From a virus: a stretch of DNA of 20,223 nucleotides. The DNA lies in the IMG/VR virus record IMGVR_UViG_3300022900_000928, positions 1 to 20,223 of that record; one strand, 5' to 3'. The notes under the pieces were generated by a model. It saw nothing but the letters and a program-made list of their open reading frames with translations, did not search any database and was not told the origin of the DNA. This document shows, in pieces, positions 12,109-19,073 of this stretch. Numbering within the stretch: the first letter of the stretch is position 1; every line of letters starts with the position of its first letter. The translations under genes were made by a program, and so were the position numbers.

Positions 12109-14616
12109 ATGTCTTTTTACACGTCAGTTTTTCGTTATGGTAACAATATCCTATTCCGTGGATATGATGACCAAGGCCGTCGCTACCAGCGTAAAGAACC
12201 ATTTCAACCCACGTACTATGTGCCCTCACAGAAAGACGTAGGTTGGCGCGGCCTTGATGGTACAGTGATCGGTCCAGTCAAACTTGAGAGTATGCGTGAA
12301 GGCAAGGAATGGATGGAGAAGTACAAGGATGTTTCCGGCTTTAACATCTATGGTAACCCTAATCAAATTCACCAGTTCATCTCAGAGAAGTTTCCTGGTG
12401 ACATTAAGTTTGATCGTGACCGCATTAACGTAACAACAATCGACATTGAGACTGCTTATGATGATGGGTTTCCTCATCCTAGTAAAGCAGAAAATGAAGT
12501 GTTGGCCATTACTATTAAAAATAATATTGATGGTGTGTATTACGTTTGGGGTTATGGTGATTACGATACATCCAAAGCTCTTATTACACCAGTACGATAT
12601 ACCAAGTGCACATCTGAGGCAGAACTATTTAAGTCATTCTTAAATCATTGGCAAGCGCCACAGTTCTCACCAGATGTGATTACTGGTTGGAACGTCCGAT
12701 TCTTTGATATGCCATATCTGGTCAACCGAGTGACTAAGATTCTTGGTGAGGATTGGGCCAAGAAATTCTCTCCATGGGGTATGTTAAACTATCGCCAAGT
12801 GACTCGAATGAATAAGGTTGATGATACCTATAACATCGAGGGTATTCAGACTCTGGATTACTTAGAGCTCTTCCAGAAGTTTGGTTATTCATATGGTAAC
12901 CAAGAATCCTACAAGTTGAATCACATTGCATATGTTGTGCTTGGTGATACTAAACTTTCGTTTGATGAATCAGGTTCACTGAAAAATCTCTACAAAGACG
13001 ATTATCAAAAGTACATTGACTACAACATGAAGGACGTGGAACTTGTAGATCGACTTGAGGATAAGATGGGTCTGATTACTCTTGCCATGACCATGGCGTA
13101 TAAGGGTGGTGTGAACTATCAGGATACATTTGGTGTTACCGCGATCTGGGAATCAATTATCTACCGTAAGCTCAAGTCACAAAATGTTATGCCATCACTC
13201 GGCGATGGTAACCATCATAAGACTGCTTTTGCTGGTGGATACGTCAAGGATCCCAAAGTCGGACTTCATGATTGGGTTGTCTCTTTTGACTTGAACTCAC
13301 TGTATCCAAACATCATTGTACAGAACAATATGTCACCCGAGACAGTGACTGATAAGTTTGTTAAGTCTGGTGTTGAATATTACTTGGATGGCAACAAGGC
13401 GGATGTTGAGGAATATGCCGCCGCAGCGAATGGTTCCACATACCGTAAGGATATTGATGGTGTTGTGCCTGGTATCATTGTAGATTACTATGATGAACGG
13501 TCGGCAACAAAGAAGGCCATGCTTGCTGCACAACAAGCGTATGAGAAAAATAAGACCTATGAACTTGAGAAGGAAATCAACCGACTCGAGAATACTCAGA
13601 TGGCTCTTAAAATTCTACTCAACTCACTTTATGGTGCTCTCGGTAATGCTTATTTCAGATACTTTGATATCCGACTTGCCGAAGGTGTTACCCTAACAGG
13701 TCAGTTGGCTATTCAATGGGCCGAAAAAGCAATGAATACCTCAATGAATAAGGTACTCAAGACCAAAGACAAAGACTATGTCATTGCAATTGATACTGAT
13801 TCATTATACGTTGACTTTGGCCCATTGATTGACACTATGGTTTGGAAACCGAATGATGGTGTGGATAAAAAAGTAGCATTCCTTGATAAGGTTTGCCGTG
13901 AACATTTTGAACCTGTCCTTGCAGATGCCTATCAAAAGCTCTTCGAGAACATGAATGGTCACAAGAACCGGATGGTAATGAAACGCGAAGTGATTGCTGA
14001 CCGTGGAATCTGGACTGCCAAGAAACGCTATATACTTAATGTGCATAACAGTGAGGGTGTGCAGTATGCTGAACCTAAACTCAAGATCATGGGCATTGAG
14101 GCTATCAAGTCCTCCACGCCAGAAGTGGTCCGAGCCAAGTTCAAGGAAGTATTTAAAATTATTATCAGTGGTGACGAATTGGCAACACGTGACTTTATTG
14201 GTAAATTTAAAACTGATTTTAAACAACTGCCGCCAGAACAAGTTGCATTCCCTCGTGGGGTGAGTAATATTACCGACTGGTCCGACAGAAAAACTATCTT
14301 CAAGAAAGGTACCCCCATCCATGTACGTGGAAGTCTACTATATAATCACTATGTTAAGGAAAGCAGACTTAATGACCGGTACGAACTTATCCAGAATGGC
14401 TCAAAAGTAAAATTTGCATATTTAAAAATGCCGAATACTATTAAGCAGAATATTATTTCATTCCCGGATGAGTTGCCAAAAGAACTTGGTCTGCACAGAT
14501 TCATTGATTACGATACACAATTTGAAAAAACATTTATTGAACCATTACGATTTATCCTAGAAGCAGTAGGATGGTCGGTAGAGGAACAATCAACTTTAGA
14601 GGACTTTTTTGCATGA
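12109..14616 (+). CDS. 43: family B DNA polymerase gp43
   Basis: Replicative polymerase with proofreading exonuclease, 835 aa (T4 898). Exonuclease motifs: Exo I D-I-E at 112-114, Exo II N-V-R-F-F-D, Exo III Y-N-M-K-D. Polymerase motifs: A, D-L-N-S-L-Y-P starting at D394; B, K-I-L-L-N-S-L-Y-G; C, D-T-D-S from D562 with D564 as second catalytic acid; then the K-K-R-Y motif. All catalytic residues are intact and there is no intein or intron. The C-terminal S-T-L-E-D-F-F-A is a likely clamp-binding tail. AAGGAG sits only 4 bases before ATG, slightly close. The MazG-like gene overlaps its stop by ATGA. Confidence 0.97.
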   Translation: MSFYTSVFRYGNNILFRGYDDQGRRYQRKEPFQPTYYVPSQKDVGWRGLDGTVIGPVKLESMREGKEWMEKYKDVSGFNIYGNPNQIHQFISEKFPGDIKFDRDRINVTTIDIETAYDDGFPHPSKAENEVLAITIKNNIDGVYYVWGYGDYDTSKALITPVRYTKCTSEAELFKSFLNHWQAPQFSPDVITGWNVRFFDMPYLVNRVTKILGEDWAKKFSPWGMLNYRQVTRMNKVDDTYNIEGIQTLDYLELFQKFGYSYGNQESYKLNHIAYVVLGDTKLSFDESGSLKNLYKDDYQKYIDYNMKDVELVDRLEDKMGLITLAMTMAYKGGVNYQDTFGVTAIWESIIYRKLKSQNVMPSLGDGNHHKTAFAGGYVKDPKVGLHDWVVSFDLNSLYPNIIVQNNMSPETVTDKFVKSGVEYYLDGNKADVEEYAAAANGSTYRKDIDGVVPGIIVDYYDERSATKKAMLAAQQAYEKNKTYELEKEINRLENTQMALKILLNSLYGALGNAYFRYFDIRLAEGVTLTGQLAIQWAEKAMNTSMNKVLKTKDKDYVIAIDTDSLYVDFGPLIDTMVWKPNDGVDKKVAFLDKVCREHFEPVLADAYQKLFENMNGHKNRMVMKREVIADRGIWTAKKRYILNVHNSEGVQYAEPKLKIMGIEAIKSSTPEVVRAKFKEVFKIIISGDELATRDFIGKFKTDFKQLPPEQVAFPRGVSNITDWSDRKTIFKKGTPIHVRGSLLYNHYVKESRLNDRYELIQNGSKVKFAYLKMPNTIKQNIISFPDELPKELGLHRFIDYDTQFEKTFIEPLRFILEAVGWSVEEQSTLEDFFA

Positions 14617-14990
14617 CAAATGCTACTGATGTGAAAACATTTATGACAACCTTTGGTCAGGAAGTAAAATCCAAACCAGAGTTTCCAGATGCCGATACCG
14701 TAAAATTGCGCATTGAACTTATCCAAGAAGAGTTACAAGAATTGGTGGATGCATGTAACGCCAATGATATTGTAGAGGTGGCAGATGCCCTTACAGATAT
14801 TCTCTACGTTACCTATGGCGCAGCACATTCATTTGGTATTTCCATTGATGCTTGTTTTAAAGAAGTACAGAGATCCAATATGAGTAAACTTGGTGAGGAT
14901 GGTAAACCCATCTACCGTGAAGATGGTAAAGTTATGAAAGGTCCTGGTTATTCAGTGCCTGACTTAAAAAGTGTTTTACAAATTGCCTAA
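14613..14990 (+). CDS. mazG: MazG-like nucleotide pyrophosphohydrolase
   Basis: 125-aa all-alpha NTP pyrophosphatase. The metal-binding pattern is E-E-L-Q-E-L near residues 35-40 and E-V-A-D-A-L-T-D-I near 52-60 (ExxE with ExxD). The rest, C-F-K-E-V-Q-R-S-N-M-S-K-L and P-G-Y-S-V-P-D-L, matches a common phage subfamily. Such enzymes hydrolyse (d)NTPs or ppGpp-like alarmones; the substrate here is unknown, but location after gp43 favours nucleotide-pool control. ATG 14613 is chosen (ATGA overlap with gene 43, AGAGGA 9 bases upstream) over ATG 14571, which would extend into gene 43. Its last codons contain the -35 box of the next promoter. Confidence 0.88.
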   Translation: MTNATDVKTFMTTFGQEVKSKPEFPDADTVKLRIELIQEELQELVDACNANDIVEVADALTDILYVTYGAAHSFGISIDACFKEVQRSNMSKLGEDGKPIYREDGKVMKGPGYSVPDLKSVLQIA

Positions 14991-15003
14991 GTTGTGTTAT
15001 AAT
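14975..15003 (+). promoter_or_regulatory. sigma-70-like promoter for glycosyltransferase, near-leaderless
   Basis: TTTACA (14975-14980, inside the mazG end), 17 bases, TATAAT (14998-15003) with TG at 14995-14996. The start codon follows only 7 bases after the -10 box, so the predicted transcript begins at or next to the ATG. Confidence 0.87.
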
Positions 15004-15010
15004 ATAGTCT

Positions 15011-15961
15011 ATGCATAATCCAAAATACCCAATTTATATTATTTCCAAAGGTCGGTGGGAATCTCGTATGACACAACGTACGATGGAAGACATCGGCGTA
15101 CCGTATCGCATCGTCATTGAAGATGCTGAATATGATAAGTATGCCGAACACGTACCTAAGGAAAAGATCCTTGTTCTGCCAAATGGTTTCCGTGAGGATC
15201 CAAAGTATGCTTATAAGGATGAAAAGACCGGACTCTTAGGTGGTTCCATTCCAGTTCGTAACTTCGTGTGGGAACATTCAATCGAAGAAGGTCATAAGAA
15301 ACATTGGGTATTGGATGATAACATGCGGCATGTCTACCGTATGAATCGTAACCTCAAGACTCGTATGACCAGTGGCGCTGCATTCCGTATCTGTGAGGAC
15401 TTTACCGACCGATATGAAAATGTAAAATTGTCTGGTATGAACTATGCATTCTTTGCTCCGGCATCAGTGCGTAAACCACCATACTATACTAACACTCGTA
15501 TTTACTCTTGTATCCTTATTGATAATTCAGTCAAGCATCGCTGGCGTGGTAAGTACAATGAGGATACGGACTTGAGTTTGCGTGTGCTTAAGGACGGCGA
15601 CTGCACTATGTTGTTTAATTGTTTCCTTGTTGGTAAGGCAGCAACCATGACAATGAAAGGTGGTAATACTGAGGAAGTCTATAATGTTGGACAGACTGGT
15701 GACCGGACCAAACGTAGTGGTGAAAACTTTGACAACCGTAAATCGTTTGTTGAATCACTTATTGAACAACATCCCGAGCATGTGAAACTTGCATTTAAAT
15801 GGGGTCGTTGGCACCACGATGTGAATTACAGTGTATTCACTCAGAAACCAATTAAGAAACCAGGTCTAAATATTCCTAAAGGTACCAATGAATATGGTAT
15901 GGTACTCAAGGCAATTTCACCTGAATTAGATACACCTGATGGAGAAGAATATGGCGACTAA
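15011..15961 (+). CDS. TET-associated-type glycosyltransferase (GT-A fold)
   Basis: 316 aa. The segments I-Y-I-I-S-K-G-R-W (8-16), H-W-V-L-D-D-N (98-104), N-T-R-I-Y-S-C-I-L-I (161-170) and W-R-G-K-Y-N-E-D-T-D-L-S-L-R (178-191), then M-K-G-G-N, match what I recall of the TET-associated glycosyltransferase family. In phages these sit with TET/JBP oxygenases and put sugars on oxidised 5-methylcytosine. DDN and NEDTD would bind metal and sugar nucleotide. No TET gene is in this window, so DNA as substrate is inference. The fold starts at residue 8, so ATG 15011 must be real even though it has no ribosome site and sits 7 bases after a -10 box. Confidence 0.82.
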   Translation: MHNPKYPIYIISKGRWESRMTQRTMEDIGVPYRIVIEDAEYDKYAEHVPKEKILVLPNGFREDPKYAYKDEKTGLLGGSIPVRNFVWEHSIEEGHKKHWVLDDNMRHVYRMNRNLKTRMTSGAAFRICEDFTDRYENVKLSGMNYAFFAPASVRKPPYYTNTRIYSCILIDNSVKHRWRGKYNEDTDLSLRVLKDGDCTMLFNCFLVGKAATMTMKGGNTEEVYNVGQTGDRTKRSGENFDNRKSFVESLIEQHPEHVKLAFKWGRWHHDVNYSVFTQKPIKKPGLNIPKGTNEYGMVLKAISPELDTPDGEEYGD

Positions 15962-16238
15962 TAAATTAAATGTAGATACAGCATCTAATAATTTGTTTAT
16001 CCTTGCTGGCGAAGAGGATACACGTACACCTTATGATTGGGATGGCATGCCAGAGTTTGTTCAAGAAGATGCAGAGGCATATGCAAAGATCACGGTTCGT
16101 ATCCGTAATGAAGATGACTTGAAAAAGTTTGCAGAGATTATGGATCAACCAAGTATTACTACAAAGACCAAGGCAGTTTGGTATCCAGCATTGGATCGAA
16201 ATCGCAACTCTTTACTTCGTTGGATGGACGAAGAATAA
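15951..16238 (+). CDS. small conserved phage protein with KTKxxWYP motif
   Basis: 95 aa. The region W-D-G-M-P-E-F-V-Q near 30 and I-T-V-R-I-R-N-E-D-D-L-K-K-F-A, followed by T-K-T-K-A-V-W-Y-P-A-L, corresponds to a small alpha/beta protein I have seen repeatedly in phage genomes, without known function. It starts at ATG 15951 with GGAG (15941-15944) 6 bases upstream and overlaps the glycosyltransferase end by 11 bases, so the two are coexpressed and may act together. In-frame ATG 15939 would precede the ribosome site and is less likely. Confidence 0.75.
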   Translation: MATNKLNVDTASNNLFILAGEEDTRTPYDWDGMPEFVQEDAEAYAKITVRIRNEDDLKKFAEIMDQPSITTKTKAVWYPALDRNRNSLLRWMDEE

Positions 16239-16254
16239 AGAATTGTGATATAAT
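16225..16254 (+). promoter_or_regulatory. extended -10 promoter for primase-like gene, near-leaderless
   Basis: TATAAT (16249-16254) with TG at 16246-16247; the -35 is poor (TGGACG, 18-base spacer). The ATG is 8 bases after the -10 box, giving a leader of about 0-2 bases. Confidence 0.72.
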
Positions 16255-16262
16255 ACTATATT

Positions 16263-17192
16263 ATGATTTCACTCACCTCATTCAAAAGTCTCTTTGATAA
16301 TAAAACAGATAAGAGACTCGATTTTAAATCCTTCCCGGATTTTGAAAAGGCTTTGTACGCACTCTCCACGAAAGAGTGTGAGACAAAGAAAAAAGCATTC
16401 CTTATTTCACCTGCTACTTTCATTGAAGGTACCACACGTGCTAATAAGAACGTAATTGAATGGGGTGGTTGGGCAGCGGTTGATGTCGATGATCACGAGT
16501 TTAAAGGTAATTTAGAAAATGAGCTTCGCAATCGGTTTGGTAATTGGTACTATATTTGTTATAGTACTGCTAGCAGTACGCTTGATAGGCCAAAGTTCAG
16601 ACTTATCTTTCCGCTTACAGGATCAGTTACGTCTGACCGAATTCGTCACTTCTGGTTCGCACTCAACAGTGAACTCCAGTCCATTGGCGATAAACAGACT
16701 AAAGACCTTAGCAGAATGTATTACATCCCTGCGACGTATGCTGGCGCTAACAACTTTATCTTTACTAATGTTGGTGATTATATTGATCCTGATGCACTTT
16801 GTGCCAAATGGAAATATAATGACCAACGAACCAACTCAAATAATTTCTTTGACCGATTACCAGAAGAATGGCAACAGCAAATTATTGAACACAGAAAATC
16901 TCAACTAGAGAATGTCAACGTTCATTGGAGTGGTTACCGTGATTGTCCATTCTGGCCTAAGAAACTGGCATCAGAATATCAGGTCATTAATAATACTGGT
17001 TGGTACCATAAGATGTATCAGATCATGGTTGCCGTTGCCGGTAATGCTATTAAAAATGAATACCCCATTACTGTGCAAGAGATTACACAGATGTGTAGGC
17101 AATTTGATGCAGAGACTGGCAACTGGTATGCTACTCGGCCCCTGGAAAAAGAAGCAGACAGGGCACTAGAGTTTGTATACAAATCAATGTAA
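16263..17192 (+). CDS. archaeo-eukaryotic primase-like (PrimPol/RepB-type) protein
   Basis: 309 aa. The pattern W-A-A-V-D-V-D-D (70-77, catalytic DxD), C-Y-S-T-A-S-S (99-105), R-P-K-F-R-L-I-F-P-L (109-118) and D-L-S-R-M-Y-Y-I-P (148-156) fits the AEP fold of phage and plasmid primases and primase-polymerases. The C-terminal part (about 230-309) with G-W-Y-H-K-M, A-V-A-G-N-A, T-V-Q-E-I and E-A-D-R-A-L resembles PriCT-type domains. No helicase domain is attached. T4 itself uses a TOPRIM primase (gp61), so an AEP protein here would be additional or a replacement. There is no ribosome site; ATG 16263 sits in CTATATT-ATG. Assignment is by motif pattern only. Confidence 0.65.
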   Translation: MISLTSFKSLFDNKTDKRLDFKSFPDFEKALYALSTKECETKKKAFLISPATFIEGTTRANKNVIEWGGWAAVDVDDHEFKGNLENELRNRFGNWYYICYSTASSTLDRPKFRLIFPLTGSVTSDRIRHFWFALNSELQSIGDKQTKDLSRMYYIPATYAGANNFIFTNVGDYIDPDALCAKWKYNDQRTNSNNFFDRLPEEWQQQIIEHRKSQLENVNVHWSGYRDCPFWPKKLASEYQVINNTGWYHKMYQIMVAVAGNAIKNEYPITVQEITQMCRQFDAETGNWYATRPLEKEADRALEFVYKSM

Positions 17193-17205
17193 TACTTTTG
17201 ATATA

Positions 17206-17234
17206 TTTACTTTTGTCTCGTTTCGTGGTATAAT
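17206..17234 (+). promoter_or_regulatory. sigma-70-like promoter for GIY-YIG gene
   Basis: TTTACT (17206-17211), 17 bases, TATAAT (17229-17234) with TG at 17226-17227. ATG 17241 is 6 bases after the -10 box, so either the gene is leaderless or translation starts at ATG 17262. Confidence 0.82.
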
Positions 17235-17240
17235 AACCAT

Positions 17241-17954
17241 ATGAAATCTTTTGGAACTGCTATGAGTGAATTAGGTTCCGGTGCATTCTTTGAATCACTG
17301 GGTCAATATGTTTACGGTTATCGCAAGAAAAAATCCAATACCTGGGACTATATCGGTAAGGGTAATGGCAACCGTAGCATTCAGCATGTAAAAACCAAAG
17401 GTTATGATGTTGATAATCTCTATATTATCGCCCGAAATCTTGAACGGTTTGAAAACAAACAAGATTGGCAATCATTTCTTTTGGAATCATACCTAATTGC
17501 ATTTGAGCAACCTAAGGATAATTCTGTTTCTGGTCACTATGAGGAGTGTTTTATTATGGCAAAGTTTTCTGAACTTTATGGTACTTTTGTTGATTCACAG
17601 TTTGATGCATTTGCAGAATTCCCTGAATGGTATCGTGATAATTATGATACCAAAATCCGTGGGCGTGTAAATGCTTTTACCATTAAAAAAGATGGTGTGG
17701 AATTATGGTCACAGACTGTGGATAGTATCCAATTACAGTTTTACGCAGATAATAATGGCAATCCCACAGTGTGTAAAATGTACAATTGGCAGAAGAAAAA
17801 TAGAGAAGAAACATCTCAAAAAATCATTGGTTTTCTCACATCCTGTGGTATCGATGAGGATGATATTGAATCAGTAGGTTCACGTGAATCATATCAATTT
17901 AAAGTATCATCAATGGATCAATTGTTGCAAATTCTTGCCGACTTGACTTCCTAA
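17241..17954 (+). CDS. GIY-YIG nuclease-like protein
   Basis: 237 aa. The N-terminal ~100 residues carry a variant GIY-YIG core: Y-V-Y-G-Y (23-27), W-D-Y-I-G-K-G (35-41), R45, H49 and the metal-binding Glu in L-L-E-S-Y-L-I (E82). G-K-G-x-G-x-R is typical of the LEM-3-like branch. The C-terminal ~130 residues hold no motif I know. A free-standing homing-type endonuclease (compare T4 Seg proteins) or a host-DNA nuclease is possible. The first ATG (17241) would be leaderless; ATG 17262 has a weak GGA 6 bases upstream and keeps the full nuclease core, so the start is undecided. Confidence 0.75.
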   Translation: MKSFGTAMSELGSGAFFESLGQYVYGYRKKKSNTWDYIGKGNGNRSIQHVKTKGYDVDNLYIIARNLERFENKQDWQSFLLESYLIAFEQPKDNSVSGHYEECFIMAKFSELYGTFVDSQFDAFAEFPEWYRDNYDTKIRGRVNAFTIKKDGVELWSQTVDSIQLQFYADNNGNPTVCKMYNWQKKNREETSQKIIGFLTSCGIDEDDIESVGSRESYQFKVSSMDQLLQILADLTS

Positions 17955-17988
17955 TTTTACTATATACTATTTTACTTAAGGAGTTTAT

Positions 17989-18801
17989 ATGTCTCTAAAA
18001 ATTGCAATTGTTGGTCACGGTTTTGTCGGTCAAGCAGTGGATTATGGTTTTTCTAAACGCAGTGCTACAAAACAAATCATTGATCCAAAAAATGGCACCA
18101 GCGTTGCTGATATTGAAAAAGATATCGACTTGGTCTTTATTGCAGTCCCCACACCCTTTGGTGATTTTTCTATCCTGCGTAGTGTTATTGCTGATTTAAA
18201 GTCAAATGGTATTATGGATAAAGCAATCGTGGCAATCAAGTCCACCGTTGTGCCAAGTATTCTAACTGAACTTGCTCATCCTAATTTGGTTTATAACCCA
18301 GAGTTTCTGACAGAGAAAAATGCTAGTGAGGATTTTGTTAATCCACCCATGCATGTATTTGGTGGCGAATTAAATACTTGTAAGACTTTGCATTCATATT
18401 ATGATCAATATAGTCTTTGTGCAACTGCTCCAGCATTCTATATGCGCCCTGAAGAAGCATCGATGGTAAAATATACCATTAATTCTTATCTCTCGACCAA
18501 GGTTGGATTCTTTAATCAAATCTGGGAAGTCTGTCAGGATAACAACTTTGATTATCAGACGGTTATTAACACCGTTGCTCAAGATCCTCGTATCGGTTCA
18601 AGTCATACTCGAGTGCCTGGTCACGATGGTCGCCGTGGTTTTGGTGGTGCGTGTTTCCCCAAGGATACCAAGGCGTTTATCGACTACAGCGATCGCCTGA
18701 GTGTTCTACGTGCCGTTGTTGAGGCAAACAATGAGGTACGTGCTGGTTATGAATTGGATGATCGTGAAAAAGTTCAAGGTGTTGTTTACAAGATCGCATA
18801 A
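17989..18801 (+). CDS. UDP-glucose/GDP-mannose dehydrogenase-like protein, short form
   Basis: 270 aa against about 390-450 for full enzymes. The NAD-binding G-H-G-F-V-G (9-14), V-P-T-P segment, S-T-V-V-P near 80, N-P-E-F-L near 104, and the catalytic-Cys motif G-F-G-G-A-C-F-P-K-D (C222) are intact. The C-terminal sugar-nucleotide-binding domain is missing, so the substrate pocket is incomplete unless a partner or dimer supplies it. The expected product is a UDP-uronic acid, which the epimerase at 19528 could use. AAGGAG (17978-17983) is 5 bases before ATG. The last codons contain the TTTACA of the next promoter. Confidence 0.85.
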   Translation: MSLKIAIVGHGFVGQAVDYGFSKRSATKQIIDPKNGTSVADIEKDIDLVFIAVPTPFGDFSILRSVIADLKSNGIMDKAIVAIKSTVVPSILTELAHPNLVYNPEFLTEKNASEDFVNPPMHVFGGELNTCKTLHSYYDQYSLCATAPAFYMRPEEASMVKYTINSYLSTKVGFFNQIWEVCQDNNFDYQTVINTVAQDPRIGSSHTRVPGHDGRRGFGGACFPKDTKAFIDYSDRLSVLRAVVEANNEVRAGYELDDREKVQGVVYKIA

Positions 18802-18813
18802 TCCATATATAAT
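18785..18813 (+). promoter_or_regulatory. sigma-70-like promoter before 18843 gene and dCMP deaminase
   Basis: TTTACA (18785-18790, in the end of the dehydrogenase gene), 17 bases, TATAAT (18808-18813), without the upstream TG. Leader about 23 bases with AGGA (18831-18834); TGTGT (18813-18817) and ACACA (18822-18826) could form a small 5' hairpin. Confidence 0.82.
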
Positions 18814-18842
18814 GTGTATTAACACACACAAGGATAAAAGTT

Positions 18843-19073
18843 ATGTCTGAACCTAAAAGACGACTTAATGATGCAACCCCTGATGAGTGGAATAAGGCCC
18901 ATGTAAATTGGTCCAATTCTAATCCGTCTCATTTTGAGAAATTGAAACCAGTAAATACCGATTCATATGAACACCACCCATGTTACTATGATACGGATCG
19001 AAATAAACCACTAAATTATGATGAAACAAACACAGCTTGGGATAATTGGAAACCATCAAGGACCATTGGTTGA
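18843..19073 (+). CDS. small polar protein of unknown function
   Basis: 76 aa, unrecognised. Very polar, with many N, D, W, H and P and no hydrophobic core: P-D-E-W-N-K-A-H-V-N-W-S-N near 13-25 and a second D-E-T-N-T-A-W-D-N-W near 60-69, hinting at a weak internal repeat around tryptophan. It is probably unstructured alone. AGGA lies 8 bases before ATG 18843 and it has a clear promoter. Its end overlaps the start of the dCMP deaminase frame by about 56 bases. Confidence 0.65.
   Translation: MSEPKRRLNDATPDEWNKAHVNWSNSNPSHFEKLKPVNTDSYEHHPCYYDTDRNKPLNYDETNTAWDNWKPSRTIG

Noticed and set aside
13804-14322. 172-codon open frame on the minus strand
   Set aside because: Lies entirely within DNA polymerase motifs on the plus strand, with no ribosome site or family motif; a shadow.
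17943-17968. Promoter TTGACT/TATACT before the UDP-sugar dehydrogenase
   Set aside because: Spacer is only 14 bases and no TG is present; too poor to list as a feature.
17201-17980. Similar AT-rich strings flanking the GIY-YIG gene as a homing target duplication
   Set aside because: Only loosely alike (ATATATTTACTTTT against ATACTATTTTACTT), well within chance for AT-rich spacers.
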